DNA of 64,000 nucleotides, from the NCBI RefSeq assembly GCF_024054565.1, contig NZ_JAMXLR010000095.1:101966-165965 (forward strand), read 5' to 3'. A program made the translations under genes and the position numbers. Source of the DNA: Aeoliella straminimaris (lineage in GTDB: Bacteria; Planctomycetota; Planctomycetia; Pirellulales; Lacipirellulaceae). This document shows, in pieces, positions 1 through 7,836 of the stretch; within the stretch, counting starts at the first letter, position 1; the number at the start of each line of letters is the position of its first letter. The notes beneath the pieces were generated by a model. The model did no database searches, had not been told where the DNA came from, and saw nothing but the letters and a program-made list of their open reading frames with translations.

Positions 1-2
1 CT

Positions 3-140
3 TCGGTGTTTCAGGTGGCCCTGTGCGATGGCTCGGTGGACGCGCTCGAGTACGACGCGGATCCGACCGTGTTGGCTGGCTATGCCTCGCGTGACGACGG
101 AGGAAACCTTGTTCCCGCGACCACCGGTCCCCGACGGTGA
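3..140 (+). CDS. DUF1559 domain protein, C-terminal fragment (5' end outside window)
   Basis: Only the last 45 codons are inside the window, open from the left edge and ending in TGA. The reading frame gives FQVALCDGSV, then EYDADPTVLAGYASRDDGG. This is the characteristic end of the planctomycete DUF1559 family, in which a phrase of the type 'F..V.CDGSV..I.Y.ID...'. closes the protein. Family members have a type II secretion/type IV pilin-like N-terminal methylation signal and a beta-rich body, and are found in large paralogous sets in Planctomycetes with unknown function. The gene is followed 54 bases later by a small lipoprotein gene on the same strand, the usual partner of DUF1559 genes. 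The N-terminus cannot be judged here. Confidence 0.8.
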   Translation, partial: SVFQVALCDGSVDALEYDADPTVLAGYASRDDGGNLVPATTGPRR

Positions 141-194
141 TCATTCGCGCCAGGACACAAGCCCTATCGATCTATGCCTAGAGGAGCAGCTCAA

Positions 195-776
195 TTGGAT
201 CTCAAGGATTGTCGGCGGCCAATGTCGCTGCTAGTTGCGGCTGGAATTGCCGCAGTAGTGTGTGCTGGGTGCGGTAAAGGTTACCGTTCGGCACAGGCGA
301 GTAATCCCGCCGACGCCGCTGCGGCAGCTATCGACCAGTACGATAGCAACAACGACGGCGCGCTGGACGCCAACGAGCTTGAGGCATCTCTCGCTCTGGC
401 GGACGCGCTTTCGCGGATCGACTCCAACTCAGATGGCAAGTTGGCGGTAGATGAGATCGAGGCGCGGCTGCGCCAGTACGCGTCGTTATCGGAGTTCATT
501 GCCGGCGAGGTGAGTGTCACTCGCAATGGGCAACCTGTCGAGGCCGCCGAGGTCACGTTCACTCCCGAGCCATTTATGGGCGATGGATTACCGGTTTACC
601 AGGGCACGACCGGAAACGCTGGTACGACTTCGATGCTGACCGATCCGCCGACGCCAGGTGTCGCGGTTGGCTTCTACCGAGTGACCATCAAGACCTCCGA
701 TGGCGAGGAGATTCAGCGGGGAGTTGAGATTGCCGACGATTCTCCCACCTCAACACGCATTGGCCTGGAGATATAG
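195..776 (+). CDS. EF-hand-containing lipoprotein with carboxypeptidase-regulatory-like domain
   Basis: The predicted protein is about 193 residues. I chose TTG at 195 because GAGGAG at 181-186 lies 8 bases upstream; ATG at 174 or 222 are alternatives. The N-terminus has basic residues, a hydrophobic stretch and a lipobox (VVCAGC), so it is probably a lipoprotein. Two EF-hand-like loops follow, DSNNDGALD and DSNSDGKL, separated by about 33 residues, which suggests Ca2+ binding. The C-terminal half (SVTRNGQPVEAAEVTFTPEP and onwards) has the beta-sandwich pattern of carboxypeptidase-regulatory/transthyretin-like domains common in planctomycete lipoproteins. It sits directly behind a DUF1559 gene and is probably cotranscribed with it. 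The combination of EF-hands and this domain is less usual than the domain alone. No enzymatic function is evident. Confidence 0.8.
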   Translation: MDLKDCRRPMSLLVAAGIAAVVCAGCGKGYRSAQASNPADAAAAAIDQYDSNNDGALDANELEASLALADALSRIDSNSDGKLAVDEIEARLRQYASLSEFIAGEVSVTRNGQPVEAAEVTFTPEPFMGDGLPVYQGTTGNAGTTSMLTDPPTPGVAVGFYRVTIKTSDGEEIQRGVEIADDSPTSTRIGLEI

Positions 777-892
777 GCCAGGGGGGCTCCGCTTCGTTCG
801 GTCCCCTTGCTCTCCTGCTCACCTGGCGAAGGGCAAGTCGGAGGAACGCGGGGCCTGCTTCTTAGCGTCTGCGGCGTATTGCCTGCTTCCGT

Positions 893-1498
893 TCAAAAGG
901 TATCGTTAAATACCACCTCGCATTTGTCGAGTTGTCCACCACGAGGGCGGGCTTTTTCGGCCGCTTTGCCGATCACGACCATCATCACGATTTCGTGATC
1001 CTCGGGAAGCTTGATCAGGTCGGCCACCTGTTGCGGGTCGAAGCCGATCATGGGGTTTGAGTCGTAACCCATCGCCTTGGCAGCCAGCATTAACGTTTGG
1101 GCCGCAATGGCTCCGCTGCGCATCACTTCGTCGCGTTGCACCTGCGGACCAGCGTTCTCGTAGTAGTTGCCAATCATCGGTACCAGCACGTTTCGCGTCT
1201 CCTCGGGCACATTGCGCCAGTAGCGCTCGGGCGACTTGGCCCACGCGCGAATGTCGCCGCAGATGACGATGACCATGTGGGCCTCTTCCACCTGTGCCTG
1301 ATTCCAGGCCGCGGTGCGGAGCTGCTTACGGAGTTCCGGGTCGCGGACCACAACGAATCGCCAGTTCTGAATGTTGAACGAAGTGGGCGACAGCAGGGCC
1401 AGGTCGAGCAGATGTTGCACGTCTTCTTCCGGCATGGTGGCCGAAGTATCGTACTTTTTGACGCTGCGTCGTTGGGTGATGGCGGAAATCGTATCCAT
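893..1498 (-). CDS. Nitroreductase family protein (FMN-dependent NAD(P)H oxidoreductase)
   Basis: This is a 201-residue protein starting at MDTISAITQRRS; a longer reading to 1537 exists but the family normally begins here, with GAGGA about 12 bases upstream. The FMN-binding signature is visible at RRSVKKYD (residues 10-17) and SPTSFNIQNWRFVVV (37-51), and the C-terminal segment PEDHEIVMMVVIGKA is typical. Members are homodimeric flavoenzymes that reduce nitroaromatics, quinones or enones with NAD(P)H; the substrate cannot be read from sequence. The gene is divergent from the neighbouring intradiol dioxygenase with about 126 bases between the starts, so the two may share a control region, and a joint role in aromatic-compound handling is only an inference. 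Length agrees with the family. Confidence 0.88.
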   Translation of the reverse strand: MDTISAITQRRSVKKYDTSATMPEEDVQHLLDLALLSPTSFNIQNWRFVVVRDPELRKQLRTAAWNQAQVEEAHMVIVICGDIRAWAKSPERYWRNVPEETRNVLVPMIGNYYENAGPQVQRDEVMRSGAIAAQTLMLAAKAMGYDSNPMIGFDPQQVADLIKLPEDHEIVMMVVIGKAAEKARPRGGQLDKCEVVFNDTF

Positions 1499-1624
1499 AG
1501 TGCGAAAATCCTCGGTAGGCGGGCGTGGGGCAGCCAACGAAACTTGGAGCTGCCCGTGGGGTTCGGTTACAATAGCAGGGCTCGGTAGTGGATTTATAAG
1601 AACGAATTAAGGAGTTGGTAAGGT

Positions 1625-2281
1625 ATGGCTGGACCAAACACACCCCATCGGCGGCAGTTTCTGCAGTCGTCGGCCTTCGCTGCGGCTGCTTTCGCGACAC
1701 CGGGCCTGCTGGCCGAACAGCTTTCGCAGACGCCGCGGCTCACCGAAGGTCCTTTCTACCCCGATAACCTTCCGCTCGACACCGACAACGACCTGCTGAT
1801 TCTCAACGACAAACTCACGCCCGCGGTGGGCCAGATAACCCATCTCAGCGGTCGGGTGCTCGACATGAAGGGCAACCCGGTTCGCAACGCTGTGGTTGAA
1901 ATCTGGCAAGTCGATGGCAATGGCGTCTACCTGCACAGCCGCAGCGGCGGCAACGGCGAGCGGGACAAGAACTTCCAGGGCTTTGGCCGCTTCCTGACCG
2001 GCAAAAAGGGCGATTACTACTTCCGCACCGTGAAACCGGTGCCCTACCCTGGCCGCACCCCGCACATCCATGTGGCGGTGAACCAAAATGGCAAGCGTCA
2101 GCTCACCACCCAATTGTTCATCGACGGCCACGAGCAAAACGCTCGCGATGGCATCTACCGCAGCCTGGGTGACAAGCGCTCGCTGGTGACCAGCAAGTTT
2201 GCACCGCTAGAAGGCTCGAAGCTCAAAGAGCTGGAAGCCAAGTTCGACATCATCCTGGGTGTCACGCCGGCCGAGGCCTAG
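1625..2281 (+). CDS. Secreted intradiol ring-cleavage dioxygenase family protein
   Basis: This 218-residue protein has a twin-arginine-type export signal (RRQFL at 9-13 followed by an alanine-rich hydrophobic stretch), so it is probably folded with its metal in the cytoplasm and exported. The body matches the protocatechuate 3,4-dioxygenase beta-like fold: LSGRVLDMKGNPVRNAVVEI begins the beta sandwich, and the likely Fe(III) ligands are Tyr102, Tyr141, His147 and His149 (PYPGRTPHIHV). The family opens catechol-type rings between the hydroxyls using O2. The loop between Tyr141 and the His pair is short compared with classical protocatechuate dioxygenases, as in the exported planctomycete members, so the substrate is uncertain. 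AAGGAG lies 10-15 bases before the ATG. The gene converges with the MoxR-like ATPase gene 68 bases downstream. Confidence 0.85.
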   Translation: MAGPNTPHRRQFLQSSAFAAAAFATPGLLAEQLSQTPRLTEGPFYPDNLPLDTDNDLLILNDKLTPAVGQITHLSGRVLDMKGNPVRNAVVEIWQVDGNGVYLHSRSGGNGERDKNFQGFGRFLTGKKGDYYFRTVKPVPYPGRTPHIHVAVNQNGKRQLTTQLFIDGHEQNARDGIYRSLGDKRSLVTSKFAPLEGSKLKELEAKFDIILGVTPAEA

Positions 2282-2349
2282 TGCGAAAACCGAGTTCCTC
2301 GCAGCCGGATGGCCACGCGGTCCGCGCGAGTGCGACCAAAAACGAGCTG

Positions 2350-3795
2350 CTAGAACTCGTATACAATCCGCCCGTGCGTTTGGCTGCGGCTGATGCGGTC
2401 GGTGGCGTACAGGCCGGCCAGGACGAATTCCACACAGCTGGCCCGCACCGCATCGCTTTCGGCGGCGTTGACCTCGAAGGCCTTGTCCCACACCGGGGGC
2501 ACGCGCTCCAGCAGCTTGGCATAGTGGCTCGAAGGCAGCATGTCGCCGACCTCGATCTTGACGCCCTGCGTGAAGATTTGGGCGATTTCGGCCAGGCCGT
2601 GCTCTTCCACGTATTCGTCGAACACCGTCACCAGGGCCTCGGCCACCACCGAGTCGAGCACCTGCCGCTCGCTCATCTGGTGCGAGCCCATCAGGTCGAG
2701 CTCCAACTTGCCCAGCGAACTGGAGTACAGATGGCCCAGGTCGCTGATCCGCGGCACCGCGGGCGACTCGCCCAACACGGCGGCCCGGTGCTTGGCGCTG
2801 GCCAGCATGGTGCGATAGTTGGCAATCGACAGCCGCGCGCTGACACCCGACTCGTGATCGATAAACTTCGAGTTCCGCGCCGCACGGCTGATCTCCTCGA
2901 TCAGTTCCTTCATGAAATACGGCACCAACACCTCGGGGCCGGCGGTCTGAGGTTCGCTGGCCAGTTCCGGCTCGTCGACACCAGACACTTCTTGTTCCAT
3001 GATCGCGATACCCAGATCGCGTTCCTGCGGGTAGTGGGTGTGGATCACCGAGCCAATGCGGTCCTTGAGCTGTGGGATCACCTTTCCGCTGCGGTTGTAC
3101 GTGGCCGGATTGGCGGAGAACAAGATCATCACGTCGATGTCGAACTTCACCGGATAGCCGCGGATCTGCACGTCGCGTTCTTCCAGGATGTTGAACAGAC
3201 CGACCTGCACCAGTTCGTCGAGTTCGGGTAGCTCGTTCATGGCGAAGATGCCGCGGTGCATTCGCGGAATCAGGCCAAAGTGCAAGGCTTCCTCGGTGCC
3301 CATGCTCACGCCGCCCACCAGCTTCGATGGATCGATCTCGCCAATGATGTCGGCGAACTTGGTGCCGGGGGCGAGACGCTCGGCGTAGCGATCCTCCTTG
3401 GCCCACCAGGCGATGGGGACTTCCTCCGGCGGCATTTCGGTCACCAGTTGCCGGCCGCGGCGGGTGATGGGCCGCAGCGGATCGTCGTGCACCGGGATCT
3501 GTGGATCGTCGATGTACGGGATGTGGTCGTCCAGAAAGCTTGCCAACAGCCGCATCAAGCGACTTTTGGCTTGGCCCTTCTCGCCGAGAAACAGAATGTC
3601 GTGCTGCGCGAGCAGCGCAATGTTGATCTCGGGCAGCACCGTGTCGTCGTAGCCGACGATGCCTGGGTAAAGTTCGTCGCCCGCGGCCAGGCGGGCGGTG
3701 AAGTTGTCGCAGATTTCTTGTTTCACCGACTTGCTGCGCCAGTGAAACTCGCGAAGTTCGGCAAGACTCGAGGGGAGCGTGGTAACGGAAGACAT
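2350..3795 (-). CDS. MoxR/Mg-chelatase-like AAA+ ATPase
   Basis: This 481-residue protein is read from the second ATG (MSSVTTLPSS); an upstream ATG at 3819 adds 8 residues. A Walker A-like P-loop is at residues 71-78 (GEKGQAKS), where Ala replaces the usual final Gly. The Walker B region reads GIFAMNELPELDE and is followed by an arginine-rich sensor region. The arrangement resembles the ChlI/MoxR branch of AAA+ proteins; planctomycete members are often labelled magnesium chelatase or sigma-54-interacting. Such ATPases usually work with a von Willebrand factor A (MIDAS) partner in metal insertion or protein remodelling. No VWA gene is next to it in this window, which is notable. The gene converges with the dioxygenase gene. 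The function remains undetermined beyond ATP-driven remodelling. Confidence 0.75.
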   Translation of the reverse strand: MSSVTTLPSSLAELREFHWRSKSVKQEICDNFTARLAAGDELYPGIVGYDDTVLPEINIALLAQHDILFLGEKGQAKSRLMRLLASFLDDHIPYIDDPQIPVHDDPLRPITRRGRQLVTEMPPEEVPIAWWAKEDRYAERLAPGTKFADIIGEIDPSKLVGGVSMGTEEALHFGLIPRMHRGIFAMNELPELDELVQVGLFNILEERDVQIRGYPVKFDIDVMILFSANPATYNRSGKVIPQLKDRIGSVIHTHYPQERDLGIAIMEQEVSGVDEPELASEPQTAGPEVLVPYFMKELIEEISRAARNSKFIDHESGVSARLSIANYRTMLASAKHRAAVLGESPAVPRISDLGHLYSSSLGKLELDLMGSHQMSERQVLDSVVAEALVTVFDEYVEEHGLAEIAQIFTQGVKIEVGDMLPSSHYAKLLERVPPVWDKAFEVNAAESDAVRASCVEFVLAGLYATDRISRSQTHGRIVYEF

Positions 3796-4060
3796 AGCGG
3801 CCTTTGCGGTGCGCGGCAATTATCTGAGTGTGGAATGCACAATTATAGAGCCGCGGGATCCGCCGCCAAGCAATTCGTGGCCCTCGGCCGCACGGAGAGG
3901 CTCAGCAGACTGGCCGCACTGCGACCAGGGCGAATTGAAGGCGAGCAGTCGCGCAGGCCTCGCCAATGCAGATCCCGTGATGCGTCTCCGCACCCGCTTC
4001 ATAGGGATAGGTGATTTGCCGCCGACGAAGATCGTCGGTGTTTGGCGACTACGGTTCTTC

Positions 4061-4564
4061 CTACTCGTCCGCAGGTTTTTCGACTTTTTTCTGCAGGTTA
4101 GAAATCGCATCGTTCATGGCGTCCTGCTGACCGTCGTAGGTGGCCGGATCGATTTTGGCTTCTGCGCCGTGCGATTCTTCATGAAGCGTCGAGAGAACTT
4201 CGATAATCTGATCGATGGACGTTTGGGCTTCCTTCTGGGCGTAGCGATCCAGATCGGACGAGGTGAGCATCTTCTCGGCCGTTTTGGCCATATCGCCCAT
4301 TTCGTGAATTACCCCATCGGCTTCCTTGGTATTGCCTTCCTTGTAGGCTGCGGCCAGTTCGTCTCGCATCTCGGCTAGCAAGCCCACGGCTTCGGGCAGG
4401 TTCTTGGGATCGGCGTGTTCGTGCTCCGCGTGATCGTGACCGGCATGTTCTTCGGCTCCGCCCGCTTCGGTGTGCGAATCGCTCGAGTCCGATTTGTTGC
4501 CGCAACCGGTAACCGACAGTCCCGCCACAGCCACCACCGCCAACATCCAACGAAATCCCACCAT
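4061..4564 (-). CDS. Histidine-rich putative lipoprotein
   Basis: This is a 167-residue protein starting at MVGFRWMLAVV, preferred because AAGG lies 9 bases upstream; longer in-frame starts reach 4636. The signal peptide ends in a lipobox-like LSVTGC, predicting a lipid-anchored envelope protein. Immediately after it is a Ser/Asp stretch and a His/Glu/Asp-rich tract (HAGHDHAEHEHADP) that could bind Zn2+, Cu2+ or Ni2+. The remainder is predicted helical (NLPEAVGLLAEMRDELAAAY, then DDMAKTAEK-like segments) and resembles small helical-bundle metal-handling lipoproteins of Planctomycetes. The gene stands alone, with 240 bases free of genes downstream and a divergent gdhA upstream. The role in metal buffering is an inference from composition only. 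Confidence 0.7.
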   Translation of the reverse strand: MVGFRWMLAVVAVAGLSVTGCGNKSDSSDSHTEAGGAEEHAGHDHAEHEHADPKNLPEAVGLLAEMRDELAAAYKEGNTKEADGVIHEMGDMAKTAEKMLTSSDLDRYAQKEAQTSIDQIIEVLSTLHEESHGAEAKIDPATYDGQQDAMNDAISNLQKKVEKPADE

Positions 4565-4817
4565 GGCTATCATCCTTATTGAAATTAATTGCGTAAAAGC
4601 TACTTGAGCGGCGCCGTGGCCACGAACCTCTAACATACACCGTGATCCGCTATTTTCTCAACCTCAGCACGGGCAAATGCACTCCAAATGGTGCTGGCAG
4701 TCGGGGGCGGTCCGCTGGACGAACCAGCCCGCTTGGGGGACGATGAGTCTGGCACTTCCCGGGAAGAATGTGCCATGTGGCGGCCTATTCGACACTTAGC
4801 TTGTGAGGATATCGATC

Positions 4818-6170
4818 ATGGCGGACGACAAGGACAAGGCCCTCGAACACTTCATGCAGGGGTTGAAGCGGAGGAATCCCGGCCAGAAGGAGTTTCATCA
4901 GGCCGTGCAGGAGTTCGCCGAGTCGGTGATGCCCGTCGTGGTGGCCAACCCCGACTATCAGCACGCTCAGATCCTCGAGCGACTGACCGAGCCCGACCGC
5001 ATTATCACCTTCCGCGTCACCTGGCAGGATGATGAGGGAAATGTGCGGGTGAACCGCGCTTGGCGCGTGCAGTTCTCCAACGCCATTGGGCCGTACAAGG
5101 GGGGATTGCGGTTTCACTCGGACGTGACGCTCAGCGTGTTGAAGTTCCTGGGCTTCGAGCAGATATTCAAGAACAGCCTGACCGGTCTGCCGATGGGCGG
5201 AGCCAAAGGGGGCGCGAACTTCAACCCCAAGGGCAAGTCGGCCGACGAGGTGATGCGGTTTTGCCAGGCGATGATGTGCGAACTGCACCGCCACATCGGC
5301 GAGGACGTTGACGTGCCGGCTGGCGACATTGGCGTCGGCGCTCGCGAGATCAGCTATCTGTTTGGGCAGTACAAGCGGGTGGCCAATCGCTACGCGGGGG
5401 TGCTCACCGGCAAGGGGCTGGCCTATGGGGGCAGCCCCGTGCGGACCGAGGCCACCGGCTACGGGTGCGTCTACTTCTGCCAGAACATGCTGCAGCACGT
5501 GGACGATTCGGTGGAGGGCAAAACCACCGTTGTCTCTGGGGCCGGCAACGTCGCGCTTTACGCCATCGAGAAGCTCGTCGCCATGGGGGCGAACGTGGTC
5601 ACGGCCTCCGACTCCAGTGGATTCGTATACGATGCCGAAGGCATGGACGAAGACAAGCTGGCGTATCTGAAGGACCTGAAGGAAGTGCGCCGCGGGCGTA
5701 TGAGCGAGTATGCCGAACGCTACAAGCATGCCAAGTACTACGAGGGCAAGCGGCCCTGGGGTGTGGAGTGCGACATCGCCATGCCATGCGCGACGCAGAA
5801 CGAGATCGGTCGCGACGACGCCAAGGCTTTGATCGACAACGGCGTTCGCGTGGTATGCGAAGGTGCCAATATGCCGAGCGAACTGGCAGCGGCGCACGCC
5901 TTCGTCAAAGCCAAGGTGCTGTTCGGCCCGGCCAAGGCGGCCAACGCCGGCGGTGTCGCGGTTTCGGGACTGGAGCAGGCCCAGAACGCCCAGCGGGTGA
6001 CCTGGAGCGTTGAAGAGGTGGACCATCGTTTGCACGGCATCATGAAGGACATCCACCGGCGGTGCGTGGAAGAAGGCGGCAACCACGAGTACGTTAACTA
6101 CGCGCTGGGCGCCAACATTGCCGGATTTCGTAAAGTGGCAGAAGCACTGTTGGCCTACGGAGCGATCTGA
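4818..6170 (+). CDS. gdhA: NADP-specific glutamate dehydrogenase
   Basis: This 450-residue protein matches the hexameric GdhA type (E. coli GdhA is 447 residues). It catalyses reductive amination of 2-oxoglutarate by ammonium with NADPH, the low-affinity route of nitrogen assimilation. Visible family motifs include NAIGPYKGGLRFH near the substrate site, the catalytic-lysine region LPMGGAKGGANFNPKGKS, DVPAGDIGVGAREI, and the dinucleotide-binding VVSGAGNVALYA. I chose ATG 4818 because GAGG lies 9 bases upstream; an in-frame GTG at 4803 would add five residues. The gene is monocistronic in appearance: 175 bases separate it from the aldehyde dehydrogenase gene, and a divergent lipoprotein gene lies upstream. 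Nothing unusual was seen in the sequence. Confidence 0.96.
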   Translation: MADDKDKALEHFMQGLKRRNPGQKEFHQAVQEFAESVMPVVVANPDYQHAQILERLTEPDRIITFRVTWQDDEGNVRVNRAWRVQFSNAIGPYKGGLRFHSDVTLSVLKFLGFEQIFKNSLTGLPMGGAKGGANFNPKGKSADEVMRFCQAMMCELHRHIGEDVDVPAGDIGVGAREISYLFGQYKRVANRYAGVLTGKGLAYGGSPVRTEATGYGCVYFCQNMLQHVDDSVEGKTTVVSGAGNVALYAIEKLVAMGANVVTASDSSGFVYDAEGMDEDKLAYLKDLKEVRRGRMSEYAERYKHAKYYEGKRPWGVECDIAMPCATQNEIGRDDAKALIDNGVRVVCEGANMPSELAAAHAFVKAKVLFGPAKAANAGGVAVSGLEQAQNAQRVTWSVEEVDHRLHGIMKDIHRRCVEEGGNHEYVNYALGANIAGFRKVAEALLAYGAI

Positions 6171-6345
6171 CAGGGCGAGGTAGGGGGAACAGTTGACTAG
6201 CGACAGATGATGCTCCGAGTTGGCATGGAGATTGCAGAATTCTTGGGGGTGAGTTTGCTCGATTCTTCGCCCTTACCGCCGGAGGAGGGGCAACAGCGGC
6301 TCATCATTCAAATACGCACGTACTCACTCCACTCCCTAATTCGTT

Positions 6346-7785
6346 ATGCAATTCAAAAGCACCTATCCTTTCTATCTGGCCAATCAACCCGAGTCGCCGA
6401 ATGCCGACTTGGAGGTAACCGACAAATACACCGGCAAAGTGGTCACGGCCGTGGCCATGGCGTCGCCCGACGACATCGACCGCGCGATCGCCAAGGCCAC
6501 CGCGGCCACCCAAGCGATGCGCGAGTTTGCTCCCTACGAGCGACAGCAAGTGCTCAACCACTGCGTGGCCCGATTCGAAGAGCGGTTCGACGAACTCGCC
6601 ATGTCGCTGTGCGTCGAGGCGGGTAAGCCGATCAAGGATTCGCGTGGCGAGGTCACGCGCTTGATCGACACGTTTCGCATTGCCGCCGAAGAGTCGGTTC
6701 GCATCAATGGCGAAGTGATTAACCTGCAGATTTCGTCCCGCGCCCGGGGCTATCACGGCATGGTCAAGCCGTTGCCGATCGGGCCCTGCTCGTTCATCTC
6801 TCCATTCAACTTTCCTCTCAATCTGGCCGCCCACAAGGTGGCTCCCGCCATCGCCGCGGGGTGCCCGTTCGTGCTGAAGCCGGCCAGCCTCACGCCGATT
6901 GGGGCCCTGGTGATAGGCGAGGTATTGTCGGAGACCGACCTGCCTGAGGGGGCGTTCTCGATCCTGCCCTGCCGTCGCGAAGGAGCCGACCTGTTTACGA
7001 CCGACGAGCGGCTGAAGCTGTTGTCGTTTACCGGTTCGCAAGACGTCGGCTGGAAGCTCAAGAGCAAGGCTGGCAAAAAACGAGTCGTGCTCGAACTGGG
7101 AGGCAACGCCGCGGTGGTGGTGGATGAAGACGCCGACCTGGACGACGCCGTGAGCCGCATCATCGTGGGGGCGTTCTACCAGTCGGGGCAGAGTTGCATC
7201 GGCGTGCAGCGGATCATCATTCACCAGGCCGTGTACGAAGCGTTTAAGGAAAAGCTGGTCGCCGCGACCAAAGAACTGAAGATGGGCGACCCCAAAGACC
7301 CGGAGACCTTCATCGGACCCATGATCTCCGCCGAAGAAGCCGAACGTTTGGACAACTGGATCCGGGAGGGCGTCAAGGCTGGCGGCAAGCTGTTGTGCGG
7401 TGGGAAACGCGATGGGGCGATGCTGGAGGCCACGCTGCTGGAGGACGTGCCGACGAACCTCGATGTCTGCGCGCAGGAAGCTTTCGGTCCGGTGGCCGTG
7501 CTCAGCCGCTTCGATTCGTTCGACCAGGCACTTGCGAGGGTGAACGACAGCCAGTTCGGCCTGCAAGCGGGTGTCTTCACCCGCGATTGGGTGAAGGTGC
7601 AGCAAGCGTGGGACACCCTCGAAGTGGGGGGCGTGGTGATCGGCGATGTTCCTTCCTGGCGAGTCGACAACATGCCCTACGGCGGAGTCAAGGAAAGCGG
7701 CCTGGGCCGCGAAGGGGTCCGCTACGCCATCGAGCACATGTCCGAACCACGGCTACTGGTGATGCGGACGCCACCGGGCGAGTAG
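6346..7785 (+). CDS. NAD(P)-dependent aldehyde dehydrogenase
   Basis: This 479-residue protein has the full aldehyde dehydrogenase fold. The catalytic cysteine is Cys284 in GQSCIGVQR and the general base is Glu250 in VLELGGNAA; their 34-residue spacing is the family norm. Cofactor-site signatures are present (GPCSFISPFNFPLN, FVLKPASLTP, LSFTGSQDVG), as is the C-terminal PYGGVKESGLGREG motif. Enzymes of this type oxidise aldehydes to acids; the overall look, including CRREGADLF and the YGGVKESG end, resembles planctomycete lactaldehyde/succinate-semialdehyde-like members, but the substrate cannot be fixed from sequence. There is no strong ribosome-binding site before the ATG. The gene is followed by a secreted protein gene after 51 bases on the same strand, which may or may not be cotranscribed. 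Confidence 0.93.
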   Translation: MQFKSTYPFYLANQPESPNADLEVTDKYTGKVVTAVAMASPDDIDRAIAKATAATQAMREFAPYERQQVLNHCVARFEERFDELAMSLCVEAGKPIKDSRGEVTRLIDTFRIAAEESVRINGEVINLQISSRARGYHGMVKPLPIGPCSFISPFNFPLNLAAHKVAPAIAAGCPFVLKPASLTPIGALVIGEVLSETDLPEGAFSILPCRREGADLFTTDERLKLLSFTGSQDVGWKLKSKAGKKRVVLELGGNAAVVVDEDADLDDAVSRIIVGAFYQSGQSCIGVQRIIIHQAVYEAFKEKLVAATKELKMGDPKDPETFIGPMISAEEAERLDNWIREGVKAGGKLLCGGKRDGAMLEATLLEDVPTNLDVCAQEAFGPVAVLSRFDSFDQALARVNDSQFGLQAGVFTRDWVKVQQAWDTLEVGGVVIGDVPSWRVDNMPYGGVKESGLGREGVRYAIEHMSEPRLLVMRTPPGE

Positions 7786-7836
7786 AATGAATGGGAGTGG
7801 ACAACCACCGCAACCCTTTTTCCTGGAGTTGTTACC

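Noticed and set aside
2281..3231. Open frame on the plus strand after the dioxygenase gene
   Set aside because: It is antisense to the MoxR-like ATPase, which has recognisable ATPase motifs. The composition is not protein-like.
6304..7737. Open frame of 477 codons opposite the aldehyde dehydrogenase gene
   Set aside because: The plus-strand protein has the conserved catalytic Cys and Glu at the right spacing; the opposite frame looks like noise rich in His, Arg and Gly.
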